Assembly: GCA_007120385.1 (NCBI GenBank)
Contig: SKNT01000191.1
Location: forward strand, 1 to 36,375
DNA length: 36,375 nucleotides
Direction: 5' to 3'
Origin: Balneolales bacterium
GTDB taxonomy: Bacteria > Bacteroidota > Rhodothermia > Balneolales > Natronogracilivirgulaceae
Position numbers and translations under genes: made by a program. Below the pieces are notes generated by a model. That model was not told the origin of the DNA, searched no databases, and saw nothing but the letters and a program-made list of their open reading frames with translations. This document shows positions 25,387 to 35,048 of this stretch, one piece after another. Numbering within the stretch: the first letter of the stretch is position 1; each line of letters starts with the position of its first letter.

Positions 25387-25405
25387 AACCTAAATAAATT
25401 AGGTT
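25387..25405. promoter_or_regulatory. perfect palindrome in the lrp-serS intergenic region, candidate Lrp operator
   Basis: AACCTAA-ATAAA-TTAGGTT: a perfect 7-bp inverted repeat with an AT-only 5-bp centre, 52 bp upstream of the Lrp/AsnC start. It is flanked by CAAGG on both sides in direct orientation. The size and AT-rich centre fit the general form of Lrp-family sites; binding is an inference from position. Confidence 0.45.
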
Positions 25406-25563
25406 GGCAAGGATGGACAGGCTTTTTCCGGAGGTCAGCTGATACAATTTGGAAATGTTGCTTGTTCGGCCGTGCAAAAGCACTCTGACAGGTTCCTCTT
25501 GAGCAGGTTATGTCGTATCTTTTGCGACGAAATAATACAATCCATTTATGAACATTTTGTGAT

Positions 25564-26844
25564 ATGCTGGATATTCAACGCATCCGTCAACATCCGGACA
25601 AGGTCAGGGAAGCCATGAAGGCAAAAGGTGAAAAGGAGACCGGTCTTGTGGACCAGGTGTTGGAGACCGATGACAATTGGCGTAAAACGGTCCATCAGCT
25701 TGATCAACTCAGAAACGAAAGCAATATCCGGGCCAAACAGATCGGTGTGCTGATGGGGCAGGGCCGGAAGGAGGAAGCCCAGAGCGTGATCCGTGAGACG
25801 GGTGAAATGAAGCAGGAGGTAAAAAGACTGGAGGAATTGGCCCGTGACCTTCTCGGCAGGCGTGATGATCTGCTTCTGAGAATACCGAATATGGCTGACG
25901 AATCGGTTCCGGTTACGGTTGACGAAACCGGCAATAAAATCGTTCACTCCTGGGGTTCTCCGCTGGAAGCGGAAAATGACGATTGCAAGCCCCACTGGGA
26001 CCTGGTTTCCGGCGGAGGATGGATTGACTTTGAGCGTGGTGCGAAAGTCACATCGGCAGGATTTCCGTTCTATGTAGGTCCGGCCGCACGTCTTCAGCGT
26101 GCACTCATCCAGTTTTTTATCGACAAGGCCGTCGACAAAGGATACGTTGAGATGATGGCGCCCTATTTTGTAAATGAGCAGTCTGCCCGTGGAACCGGCC
26201 AGATCCCTGACAAGGAGGATATGATGTATGTGATCCCCCGGGACGGGTACTTTGCCATACCGACTGCTGAGGTTCCGGTAACCAATTTCCACCGGGATGA
26301 AGTGCTCAAAACCGGGGTGTTGCCGATTCGGTATGTCTGCTATACCCCCTGCTGGCGACGTGAGGCCGGCTCACACGGCAGCGATGTGCGCGGACTGAAC
26401 CGGCTGCATCAGTTCGACAAGGTTGAGCTGGTAAAACTGGTCCTGCCGGAAACATCCTACGACGAACTGGAATCGTTGCGTCGCGATGCGGAAGAGCTGC
26501 TGGAGGCGCTTGAACTGCCGTACCGTACTCTGCTTATGGGAACAGCTGACATGGGATTCACCCAGAGCAAAAAGTATGACCTTGAAGTTTGGAGTCCGGG
26601 CCAGAAAAAATGGCTGGAAGTCAGCTCTTGCTCCAATTTCGAAGATTACCAGGCCAGGCGCATGATGATCCGGCATAAAAAGGAGAGCGGGAAAACCGAA
26701 ATCGTCCACACCCTCAATGGCAGCGGACTTGCACTGCCGCGTGTCATGGCGGCATTTCTGGAAACTCACCAGCTGCAGGATGGCTCGGTGGCTGTTCCGG
26801 ATGCCTTGCAGCCATGGATCCGCACTGACAAGCTGTTGCTTTGA
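25564..26844 (+). CDS. serS: serine--tRNA ligase
   Basis: 426 aa, the usual bacterial length. The N-terminal long coiled-coil arm (about 30-105) binds the tRNA-Ser variable arm. The class II catalytic core shows motif 2 around CYTPCWRREAGSHGSDVRGL, the TAEVPVTNFHRDE serine-binding region, and motif 3 NGSGLALPRVMAAFLE. It charges tRNA-Ser (and tRNA-Sec where present) with serine in the cytoplasm. It is divergent from the Lrp/AsnC gene; the 228 bp between them include the palindrome at 25387-25405 and a possible -7-like TATCTTTTG at 25516-25524. It converges on the dus gene with 21 bp between stops, where no terminator hairpin is obvious. Confidence 0.96.
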   Translation: MLDIQRIRQHPDKVREAMKAKGEKETGLVDQVLETDDNWRKTVHQLDQLRNESNIRAKQIGVLMGQGRKEEAQSVIRETGEMKQEVKRLEELARDLLGRRDDLLLRIPNMADESVPVTVDETGNKIVHSWGSPLEAENDDCKPHWDLVSGGGWIDFERGAKVTSAGFPFYVGPAARLQRALIQFFIDKAVDKGYVEMMAPYFVNEQSARGTGQIPDKEDMMYVIPRDGYFAIPTAEVPVTNFHRDEVLKTGVLPIRYVCYTPCWRREAGSHGSDVRGLNRLHQFDKVELVKLVLPETSYDELESLRRDAEELLEALELPYRTLLMGTADMGFTQSKKYDLEVWSPGQKKWLEVSSCSNFEDYQARRMMIRHKKESGKTEIVHTLNGSGLALPRVMAAFLETHQLQDGSVAVPDALQPWIRTDKLLL

Positions 26845-26865
26845 TTGAGGAAGGCCGGGCCCGGG

Positions 26866-27915
26866 TTACACGGCAACACGTGTTTCCGGTTCTTCGCGGA
26901 AATTGAGCAGCAATTCAAGGATATCATCCATCCGATCTTTATCCATGATCTCCATGCGCAGGTATTTCCCGTTTCGGATGCCTTTGATGTAGTTTCCGTA
27001 GTGCTTTTTCATCATAATCACTCCGAAACGCTCTCCGTGATGCAGCACTGAGGCACGCAGCTGCCGGGCGCACATCTGCATGCGTTCTTCGATGGTTGGT
27101 GGCGGCAGGGTTTCTCCGGTTTCCAGGAAGTGCCTGATGTCGCGGAATATCCACGGGTTTCCGATGGCGGCACGGCCGATCATGATGCCGTCCACGCCGG
27201 TCTCTTCAAAAAGGTATCGCGCATGCTCAGGGGTGGTTATGTCACCGTTAGCGATGACGGGAATATGAAGCCCGGGAGTTTCCTTCAGGTATTTGAAATA
27301 CTCCCAGTGGGCCTCGCCCTTGTATCCCTGGCTGCGTGTCCGGGCATGGACGGTGAGTGCTTTGATTCCGACGGACTGAAGCATAAGCGCCACTTCCCGG
27401 ATCCGGATGCTCTTTTCATCCCAACCCAGGCGGGTTTTAACGGTGACGGGAAGAGAGGTGGCGTCCACAACGGTGCCGGCCATCCGCTCCATCATGCCAA
27501 GGTCCCGCAGGCAGGCTGATCCGGCGTTCTTTTTTACCACTTTGTACACCGGGCATCCGAAATTGATGTCGATCAGATCCGGATTGTTGGCTTCGGCAAT
27601 TTTGGCCGCACCGTACATGGCTTCCTCCCGTCCGCCAAATATCTGTATGCCGAGCGGACGTTCCGACTCCTCATAGGCCATTTTGTGTTTCGAAGCTTCC
27701 GAATCGCGAATAATGGCTTCGGAGCTTATGAATTCGGTATAGACCATGTCCGCACCCTGTTCCCGGCACATCTGGCGGAACGGGGAGTCGCTCACGTCTT
27801 CCATTGGTGCAAGCACGACACATCTGCTGCCTGGCAGGAGCACTGGCAGGCCGGGTTTTGACCGGGGGCCACTGGCAGTTCCGGCGGGTGTGATATGGGT
27901 GGGTTTGCAGTTCAA
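26866..27915 (-). CDS. dusB: tRNA-dihydrouridine synthase (DusB-type)
   Basis: Up to 349 aa. The FMN-binding TIM barrel starts with VVLAPMEDVSDSPFRQMCRE. The catalytic cysteine is Cys121 in INFGCPVYKVVKKNAGSA, followed by VKTRLGWDE and the FMN-phosphate segment ANGDITTPEHARYLF/GIMIGRAAIGNPWIF. It reduces uridine in tRNA D-loops with NADPH. The only in-frame start upstream of the barrel with full length is TTG (27915), which gives about 30 extra residues; a GTG at 27843 would give a length closer to most homologues. The start is therefore uncertain. Convergent with serS and divergent from the aldolase gene. Confidence 0.9.
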   Translation of the reverse strand: MNCKPTHITPAGTASGPRSKPGLPVLLPGSRCVVLAPMEDVSDSPFRQMCREQGADMVYTEFISSEAIIRDSEASKHKMAYEESERPLGIQIFGGREEAMYGAAKIAEANNPDLIDINFGCPVYKVVKKNAGSACLRDLGMMERMAGTVVDATSLPVTVKTRLGWDEKSIRIREVALMLQSVGIKALTVHARTRSQGYKGEAHWEYFKYLKETPGLHIPVIANGDITTPEHARYLFEETGVDGIMIGRAAIGNPWIFRDIRHFLETGETLPPPTIEERMQMCARQLRASVLHHGERFGVIMMKKHYGNYIKGIRNGKYLRMEIMDKDRMDDILELLLNFREEPETRVAV

Positions 27916-28078
27916 AACGGATTGCAGGGATGGAGGACCGGATCAGCTGAGGTGTCAGCAGCCGGATGGGATATAATTCATTGCCAAGACCTCTAAGTTA
28001 CGGATATTTCAGAAAAAAAAGTAGCTGGTTCCCATCCTTGCCGGGCGTTTCTTAATAGAGACTTCACACTAAATTCGT

Positions 28079-28086
28079 TATATTTG
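28079..28086 (+). promoter_or_regulatory. candidate -7 element TATATTTG before fbaB
   Basis: TATATTTG matches TAnnTTTG. A matching -33 TTTG is not evident at the usual distance. If used, the leader RNA would be about 110 nt. It would include a small hairpin ATGCAG/CTGCAT (28137-28142, 28150-28155) and end in a strong ribosome-binding site. Confidence 0.38.
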
Positions 28087-28189
28087 GGGCGATACAGAAT
28101 ATCATAGGACCTGGTGTTATAAACACACTGAAAATCATGCAGAAAGTGACTGCATTCTGTTTGGAATACATTTTAATCATACCATAGTT

Positions 28190-28195
28190 AGGAGG
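28190..28195 (+). promoter_or_regulatory. perfect Shine-Dalgarno AGGAGG for fbaB
   Basis: AGGAGG is 7 nt before the ATG at 28203. No other gene in the window has a full six-base SD at proper spacing; most have none, which is usual for Bacteroidota-type ribosomes. It fixes the aldolase start and suggests very strong or specially controlled translation. Confidence 0.8.
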
Positions 28196-28202
28196 TATAC
28201 AT

Positions 28203-29279
<1,077 letters not shown>

Positions 29280-29324
29280 TCCGCTAATTTTTTGATAACT
29301 AAATCATAAAATTACCGTAATTTC

Positions 29325-29380
29325 AGGCCTTGTATCCGGAACTGTATTTTGTTTCAACCGGATGCAGGGCCTTTTTTTTT
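29325..29380 (+). terminator. rho-independent terminator after fbaB
   Basis: AGGCCTTGTATCCGG (29325-29339) pairs over 15 bp, with two G-U pairs, to CCGGATGCAGGGCCT (29358-29372). The loop is 18 nt. A run of nine T (29372-29380) follows directly. It starts 46 bp after the aldolase stop and is the clearest intrinsic terminator in the window. Confidence 0.9.
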
Positions 29381-29467
29381 GCCAGGCGCAGGCAGGTTTG
29401 CTGTTGAGGAAAGCAGAAGACTTCTGCCATGAATACCGGATAAAAGCCAATCCAGGCATCATACTCT

Positions 29468-30556
29468 TTGTCAACCGAAAAGCAACATATCGACCCAATA
29501 CCGGTTTCCAACCGTGATCCGGCAAATGACCGGATATCCCCGCAGATTTCCGGGAAATATCTGTTTTTGTCCATTCTGCTCAGTCTGACCAGCATGGGCC
29601 TGCTGATCTACTGGACCTACTCGCCGGGGCTTTTCGACCGGCTCTACTGGAACCGGACCCCGGGTCTGTTCATCGCCCTTTTTGTGGTCGGGTTGCGCAT
29701 CTGGTTCCTTAGCGCGAAGATCCGTTACCTGTCTGAAAAGCGTCTCACCTGGATTGCCTCCCTGCGCGTGGTGCTATGCTGGGAGTTTACATCGTCGGTC
29801 ACTCCTTCAACTATAGGCGGCGGGCCGATGGCCACCTACGTCATGACACGGGAAAATCTGTCACTTGGGCAATCCAGCGCCATTGTGATCTACGGGATCA
29901 TGCTGGACCAGCTGCTCCTGGTGTTTGTCATCCCCATGCTCATGATCCTCGGAATATTTCTGCCCGTAGTACCGGAGAATGCCGGCTGGGTTGGTCACGG
30001 AGCCATGGCGCTGATCTACATTCTGCTTCTGGCCTATGCGCTGTTTCTGACATACGGAGTATTCCGGAACCCCTACATCCTCAAACGTACGGTCAATTTT
30101 GTCTTCAGCATGCCGTTTCTGCGAAAGTACCGGTACAAGGTGGCCCGGGAAGCGGAAGTGCTTGAATCCTATTCCCATGAACTCAGAAAAAAACCGAAAG
30201 CGTTTTTGATAAATGCGTTTGCCCTGTCCACACTCGCCTGGCTGGCCAAAGTCTGGCTTCCCGCCATTGTGGTGCTGAGTTTTGTGCCGGCCGATGTGCT
30301 GTTGTCGTTTCTCAGGGGGATGGCCATGACACTTGCAGGCATGTTCATGCCAACGCCCGGCGGGAGTGGCGGCCTCGAAGGGCTCTATGCACTGTTTCAG
30401 GGACCGCTGATGCCGCGACGTGAATTTCTGGGGATCGCCGTGTTCATGTGGCGCCTGATCAGTTTCTACCTGGTCGTGGGGGCAGGACTCATGGCCATGA
30501 GCTGGTACTTCAACGCAGGAGTGATCAGCAAGAAGAACGCCGGAAATAAAAAGTAA
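29468..30556 (+). CDS. lysylphosphatidylglycerol synthase-type flippase-like membrane protein
   Basis: 362 aa with about eight transmembrane segments after a ~28-residue soluble N-terminus. The family signature is FMPTPGGSGGLEGLYALF near the C-terminal third, and the SSVTPSTIGGGPMATYVM repeat-like element lies earlier. This is the UPF0104/AglD-like flippase-like domain without the soluble synthase part of MprF, so it is a lipid transporter or unknown-function member. The frame opens just after a stop at 29441-29443, and TTG at 29468 is the first possible start; the next Met (about 29595) would cut into the first helix. It is followed by radA after 4 bp, so the two share a transcript. Confidence 0.8.
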   Translation: MSTEKQHIDPIPVSNRDPANDRISPQISGKYLFLSILLSLTSMGLLIYWTYSPGLFDRLYWNRTPGLFIALFVVGLRIWFLSAKIRYLSEKRLTWIASLRVVLCWEFTSSVTPSTIGGGPMATYVMTRENLSLGQSSAIVIYGIMLDQLLLVFVIPMLMILGIFLPVVPENAGWVGHGAMALIYILLLAYALFLTYGVFRNPYILKRTVNFVFSMPFLRKYRYKVAREAEVLESYSHELRKKPKAFLINAFALSTLAWLAKVWLPAIVVLSFVPADVLLSFLRGMAMTLAGMFMPTPGGSGGLEGLYALFQGPLMPRREFLGIAVFMWRLISFYLVVGAGLMAMSWYFNAGVISKKNAGNKK

Positions 30557-30560
30557 CCCC

Positions 30561-31955
30561 ATGCCCCGGAAAAAACGCACCAGATATGTCTGCAACCATT
30601 GCGGCTGGGAGTCATCGCAGTGGCTGGGTGTTTGCGGCTCCTGTTCCCGTTGGAATACGCTGGATGAGGTTCCCGTTCCGGAGGCGGACGGTCAAAAGGT
30701 CCATAAGTCCCGCTTGCGGCCAGATGGCAGGGAAGCCCTGAAGCCGATGTCGCTTGATGAGATCCCTGTGTCAGAGGCAGACAGGATTACAACGGGAATG
30801 GGTGAACTGGACCGTGTGCTGGGGGGTGGAATGATGCCCGGCTCGTTCGTTCTGCTGGGAGGGGATCCGGGCATTGGCAAAAGCACGCTGGCGCTGCAGT
30901 GGGTTTCGCTGCTCGCCGGGGAGAAGGCGCTGTACGTTTCCGGGGAGGAGTCGCTCGCACAGATCAGGCAGCGCGCCCAGCGGCTGGGCGTGCATCCGGC
31001 TCACCTTCACCTGTACACGGAAACGGAGATCATGCAGATTGTTGAAACCGCCCGCAAGGAGAAGCCCGGTCTGCTGATCATTGACTCCATCCAGACCGTG
31101 TATCACAGCGCCCTGCAAAGCATGCCGGGCACCACGGCACAGATCCGCGAGTGCGCGGCACTGCTCATGCAGCTTGCAAAACAGGAAAACATAACCGTGA
31201 TCGCCATTGGACATGTCACCAAGGAGGGAGATCTTGCCGGACCGCGGATACTGGAACACATGGTAGACACCGTGCTGCAGTTTGAAGGAGACAAACAGTC
31301 GCACCACCGGATCCTGAGAACGCTGAAAAACCGGTTTGGTCCGGCCCAGGAAGTGGGGATTTTCGAAATGGATAACGGCGGCCTGCGCGAAGTGGCCAAT
31401 CCCTCGGAGATATTCCTGTCCGAGTTTGATCCATCCGTTAGCGGTAATGCGGTTGTGTGCTCCCTGGAGGGTACCAGACCGCTGCTCATCGAAATCCAGG
31501 CACTGGTGACCCCGACATCCTACGGGATGCCGCAACGGACCGCATCGGGTTTTGACCACAGGAGGCTGTCATTACTTTTGGCCGTTCTTGAAAAGCGGTG
31601 CGGCTGGCAGTTCGGTCAGCATGACGTCTTCCTGAATGTTGCCGGCGGATTGAAGCTTTCTGAAACGGCATGCGACCTGGGAGTGGCCAGTGCCCTGGTT
31701 TCCTCACTGTCAGGAAACGCAGCTGGAGAGCCGTTGGTGATGATCGGTGAAGTGGGTCTGGGTGCAGAAATCCGAAGGGTGGTGCAGCTGGAGAGAAGAC
31801 TGGACGAAGCCGAGGCCATGGGATTTCGTCACGCGATTGTTCCGTCAGGATACAGGGGGGATGGGCGAAAGCTGAAGGTCAGCGCTGTTGCGCGTGTCAA
31901 GGACGCTCTCAGAATCAGCGGTCTGGACGGGCAGGGACCTGTTGCGAATAATTAA
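30561..31955 (+). CDS. radA: DNA repair protein RadA (Sms)
   Basis: 464 aa. The N-terminal C4 zinc finger is C11, C14, C25, C28 (YVCNHCGWESSQWLGVCGSC). The RecA-like ATPase has Walker A GGDPGIGKST (100-109), LLIIDSIQTV as Walker B, and the RadA-specific motif KNRFG (256-260). The C-terminal Lon-protease-like domain (about 285-450) has VFLNVAGGLKLSETACDLGVA and GEVGLGAEIRRV. It is a hexameric helicase that extends D-loops in recombination and natural transformation, which links it functionally to dprA in this window. It follows the flippase-like gene closely and converges on rpsU. Confidence 0.96.
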   Translation: MPRKKRTRYVCNHCGWESSQWLGVCGSCSRWNTLDEVPVPEADGQKVHKSRLRPDGREALKPMSLDEIPVSEADRITTGMGELDRVLGGGMMPGSFVLLGGDPGIGKSTLALQWVSLLAGEKALYVSGEESLAQIRQRAQRLGVHPAHLHLYTETEIMQIVETARKEKPGLLIIDSIQTVYHSALQSMPGTTAQIRECAALLMQLAKQENITVIAIGHVTKEGDLAGPRILEHMVDTVLQFEGDKQSHHRILRTLKNRFGPAQEVGIFEMDNGGLREVANPSEIFLSEFDPSVSGNAVVCSLEGTRPLLIEIQALVTPTSYGMPQRTASGFDHRRLSLLLAVLEKRCGWQFGQHDVFLNVAGGLKLSETACDLGVASALVSSLSGNAAGEPLVMIGEVGLGAEIRRVVQLERRLDEAEAMGFRHAIVPSGYRGDGRKLKVSAVARVKDALRISGLDGQGPVANN

Positions 31956-32066
31956 TGCCCGCTGCTGCACCGCAGGAGCAGGGTGGATGGCAGGGAAGCT
32001 GATGCAAAGGGACGGAATTGACATAGAATTCGAACCGGCCGGATTGTGCATCCAACCGGGTCAGGA

Positions 32067-32264
32067 TCATCTCCACTCGTCGCGGCGGCGCTTGCGTTCT
32101 TCACGTACACTCTTCTTATGCGCTTCACGGCGCAATTCCGAAGGCTTGAGAAACTGCTGACGCTCTTTGTACTCCATCAGGATCCGCGAGCGGGTCATCA
32201 TTTTCTTGAATCGGTTTATGGCACGATCGATGCTTTCGTTATCTTTAACTTTTACTCCGAGCAT
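32067..32264 (-). CDS. rpsU: 30S ribosomal protein bS21
   Basis: 65 aa, very basic: MLGVKVKDNESIDRAINRFK, then a Lys/Arg-rich helix ending RREAHKKSVREERKRRRDEW. This is the standard bS21 pattern. bS21 sits by the 16S 3' end, and in Bacteroidota ribosomes it helps hide the anti-SD. In several relatives rpsU itself carries a strong SD thought to allow autoregulation. Here the 30 nt upstream of the ATG on the minus strand (from CCAACAACAAACTTTAG to ACTGATACCAC) contain no SD-like sequence. It is divergent from the ABC-F gene with 41 bp between starts, so the two promoters overlap. Confidence 0.95.
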   Translation of the reverse strand: MLGVKVKDNESIDRAINRFKKMMTRSRILMEYKERQQFLKPSELRREAHKKSVREERKRRRDEWR

Positions 32265-32305
32265 GTGGTATCAGTAGTTCTAAAGTTTGTTGTTGGAAAA
32301 CGTTT

Positions 32306-34405
32306 ATGTACAGACTGCACAATATAACATTTTTTATTTCAAATCGCTGTCTTTTTGACAAGGTTTCATTGACCTTTAAAAAAGGGGACAGGATTGGCCT
32401 GATAGGGCCGAATGGGGCCGGGAAAACGACATTGCTGCGCATTATGACGGGGTCACTTGTGCCTGATGAGGGCAACTGCGAGTGGGCATCCGGCACCCGG
32501 ATCGGCTATTTACAGCAGGAGTCACTGGAAGTATCGCGTGAGGAAACGGTTCGGTCGCTGGTACTTGAAGCCTTTGCCGAAGCTAATGATCTGGAGCGCC
32601 GGATCGGGGAAACAACAACAGCCATATCGGAACTCGGTTCTTACGATAATGCGGAGTATCCGAAATTGCTGTCTACGCTGGAGGCGCTGCAGACCCGCTT
32701 TGATATGATGGATGGTGGAAAGCGCCAGGCCAGGGTTGAAGAGACGCTCAAAGGGCTGGGTTTTTCACCGGATGAGCTGGATGAGCCGCTGCACACTTTC
32801 AGCGGCGGGTGGCAAATGCGCGCACTTCTGGCCCGGCTGCTCCTCGAGGCGCCCGACATACTTCTGCTGGATGAGCCGACCAACCACCTGGACATCGACA
32901 GTATCGACTGGCTGGAGCGGTACCTTCCGGGATATCCCGGCGCCATCTGGATTGTGAGTCATGACCAGATGTTCCTGAACCGGATGGTCACGCATATTGC
33001 CGCACTGGAGAACCGGCGTCTTTCGCTATACAAAGGCAACTACGACGCCTACGAGAAGCAGTATCAGCAGCAGCTCGAACTGCAGCGCCAGGCCTGGGAT
33101 AATCAGCAGAGGGAGCTGGAGCAGGCCGAGCGGTTCATCAACCGGTTCCGGGCCAAGGCAACCAAGGCGCGACAGGTGCAGAGCAGAATCAAGCAGCTTG
33201 AAAAGACGGAGCGCATTGAGTTGCCCGAGGAAGATACCACCTCCATCGACTTCCGGTTTCCCGATCCCCCGGGTTGCGGGGTGCATGTCATGGAGCTGCG
33301 CGGACTGAGCAAGACCTACCGGACCGGCCGGGAGGAGCCCGTTCCCGTATTCACGGAGAATCAGGATGTGGCCATTGAACGCGGTGACAAGATCGCCCTT
33401 GTGGGGGCCAATGGTGCGGGAAAGTCAACACTGGCCCGGATCATCAACGGTACGGAACCGTTCGACGGTGAGCGTGTGCCCGGACACAATGTCATCATGA
33501 CCTTCTTTGCACAGCATCTCGCCGATGTCCTTGCGTCGGAGCGCACCGTTCTGGAAGAAATGGAGGCCTCGGCCCGGACTTCCGAAGCCAGATCCCGGAT
33601 CCGGGGCATCCTCGGAGCGTTTTTGTTCTCCGGCGATGATGTCTTCAAGAAGGTGGGCGTGCTCAGCGGAGGGGAACGGAGCCGTCTGGCCCTGGCCAAA
33701 AGCCTGCTGGAGCCGGCCAACCTGCTCATTCTTGACGAACCGACCAACCATCTGGATATCCGGTCGAAGAAGGTGCTGCTCCGGGCTCTGGAACAGTACC
33801 AGGGTACAGTTGTTGCCGTAAGCCACGACCGCTATTTCCTCAGCGGATTTGCCAACAAGGTCTGGCGTGTTGGAAACGGCCGGCTTTTCGAATATCCCGG
33901 TGATTTCAGCTACTATGAGTGGAAATACCAGGAGCAGAAAGCTGCAGCGGATAGCGCCACCGCTCCGGGTGGACAAGCTGCCCGCGGACAAGACACGGAT
34001 GCAGCCCGTAAGGGAAAGGATTCGAATAGCAGTGAGCCGGGCGATGGAAACGCGGCAGCAGAAGCGATCAGCACCGGAAGCGGTCCGAAGTCCAGGGAGC
34101 TCAAGCGCGCAGAAGCAGAGCTGCGCAACCGGTTCAGCCGGGAAATGAAACCGCTGAAAAAGAAGATCTCACAGCTGGAAGAGGAAATCGACCAAATGGA
34201 AAAGGAGAAGTCAGAAATCGAACTGCAACTGGCGGATCCTGCGTTTTACGAGTCGGGCGATGCCCGGACTGTGCTTAAGCGTCATGGTGATCTGGAGCGC
34301 CGCCTGGAGCGCAGCTGGGACAGCTGGACGGAGACCACCGCACACCTGGAAGAAGTACAGGGACGGTTTGACGAGGTACTGGAAGAGATTCTTTCGAGAG
34401 CATGA
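32306..34405 (+). CDS. ABC-F family ribosome-associated ATPase (Uup/YdiF-like)
   Basis: 699 aa with two nucleotide-binding domains and no membrane segment. NBD1 has Walker A GPNGAGKT (34-41), signature FSGGWQMRALLARLLL (165-180) and LLLDEPTNHLD. The inter-domain linker, about 235-310, is rich in Gln/Arg and is the tRNA-contacting P-site motif. NBD2 has Walker A GANGAGKS (367-374), LSGGERSRLALAKSLL and LILDEPTNHLD. A disordered Gly/Ser/Asp-rich stretch (about 545-610) leads to a C-terminal coiled coil (about 612-699), as in Uup. ABC-F proteins act in the ribosomal E site to resolve stalls or early elongation problems. The stop overlaps the next start as ATGA. Confidence 0.9.
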   Translation: MYRLHNITFFISNRCLFDKVSLTFKKGDRIGLIGPNGAGKTTLLRIMTGSLVPDEGNCEWASGTRIGYLQQESLEVSREETVRSLVLEAFAEANDLERRIGETTTAISELGSYDNAEYPKLLSTLEALQTRFDMMDGGKRQARVEETLKGLGFSPDELDEPLHTFSGGWQMRALLARLLLEAPDILLLDEPTNHLDIDSIDWLERYLPGYPGAIWIVSHDQMFLNRMVTHIAALENRRLSLYKGNYDAYEKQYQQQLELQRQAWDNQQRELEQAERFINRFRAKATKARQVQSRIKQLEKTERIELPEEDTTSIDFRFPDPPGCGVHVMELRGLSKTYRTGREEPVPVFTENQDVAIERGDKIALVGANGAGKSTLARIINGTEPFDGERVPGHNVIMTFFAQHLADVLASERTVLEEMEASARTSEARSRIRGILGAFLFSGDDVFKKVGVLSGGERSRLALAKSLLEPANLLILDEPTNHLDIRSKKVLLRALEQYQGTVVAVSHDRYFLSGFANKVWRVGNGRLFEYPGDFSYYEWKYQEQKAAADSATAPGGQAARGQDTDAARKGKDSNSSEPGDGNAAAEAISTGSGPKSRELKRAEAELRNRFSREMKPLKKKISQLEEEIDQMEKEKSEIELQLADPAFYESGDARTVLKRHGDLERRLERSWDSWTETTAHLEEVQGRFDEVLEEILSRA

Positions 34406-34971
34406 CGAGGCGCCACATGTCCATACGAAATATTGAAATAAAAGCCCGATCCACCAGAAATGAAGAAATCCGCCGGATCCTCAACAAGCTCGAGGCCGAA
34501 TACAGGGGGATGGATCATCAGGTCGACACCTACTTCCACGTCCCGAACGGACGCCTGAAACTGCGCGAAGGCCGTATTGAAAACAACCTTATCCATTATC
34601 AGCGCAGAAATGAAGGCGGGCCGAAGGTGTCTCAGGTCACGCTTTTTGCCTGTGAGCAGGTAGCGGCTGGAGACACCGGGGCGGTGCACCCGCTAAAAAA
34701 GATACTCACCAATGCCCTTGGCGTGCTGGTGTCCGTGAGTAAGAAACGGGAGATCTTTTTCCTTGACAACGTCAAGTTTCACATCGATTCCGTGGACCGG
34801 CTCGGGGAGTTTGTGGAAATCGAAGCGATCGATGCAGATGGGAGGATTGGTCTTGAGGAGCTGCGAAGGCAGTGCGACCATTTCATAGCCCTGTTCGGCA
34901 TCACCGGTGAGGAGATGATTGCCGAATCGTACAGCGACATGCTGATGCGGCAGGGGCAACAGAAGCTATAA
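34402..34971 (+). CDS. CYTH domain protein, class IV adenylate cyclase (CyaB)-like
   Basis: 189 aa from the ATG that overlaps the ABC-F stop (ATGA); an internal ATG at 34417 gives a 184-aa form. A CYTH fold is indicated by NIEIKARS near the start, DTYFHVPNGRLKLREG, LIHYQRRNEGGPKVSQV, REIFFLDNVKFHIDSVDRLGEFVEIEAID and the C-terminal helix ending ESYSDMLM. The family hydrolyses or cyclises triphosphates in a beta-barrel tunnel with Mg2+. Relatives include thiamine triphosphatase, inorganic triphosphatase and CyaB-type cyclases. The first Glu of the usual ExExK motif is Asn here, as in some CyaB-like proteins. The substrate cannot be decided. Translational coupling to an ABC-F ATPase is notable. 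Confidence 0.82.
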   Translation: MTRRHMSIRNIEIKARSTRNEEIRRILNKLEAEYRGMDHQVDTYFHVPNGRLKLREGRIENNLIHYQRRNEGGPKVSQVTLFACEQVAAGDTGAVHPLKKILTNALGVLVSVSKKREIFFLDNVKFHIDSVDRLGEFVEIEAIDADGRIGLEELRRQCDHFIALFGITGEEMIAESYSDMLMRQGQQKL

Positions 34972-35048
34972 CGCGGGCAACGTTCGAAACGGCTTGCTGC
35001 CGGGTTCTGGCATGGGGTAATGCACGGACAGGCCGGGCACGGAGAAAA

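Noticed and set aside
25516-25524. TATCTTTTG as a -7 promoter element for serS
   Set aside because: The spacing inside the motif is one base too long for TAnnTTTG and no -33 TTTG is at the right distance; mentioned only under serS.
30771-31559. A 262-codon minus-strand frame opposite radA
   Set aside because: Shadow of RadA, whose zinc finger, Walker A and KNRFG are all intact.
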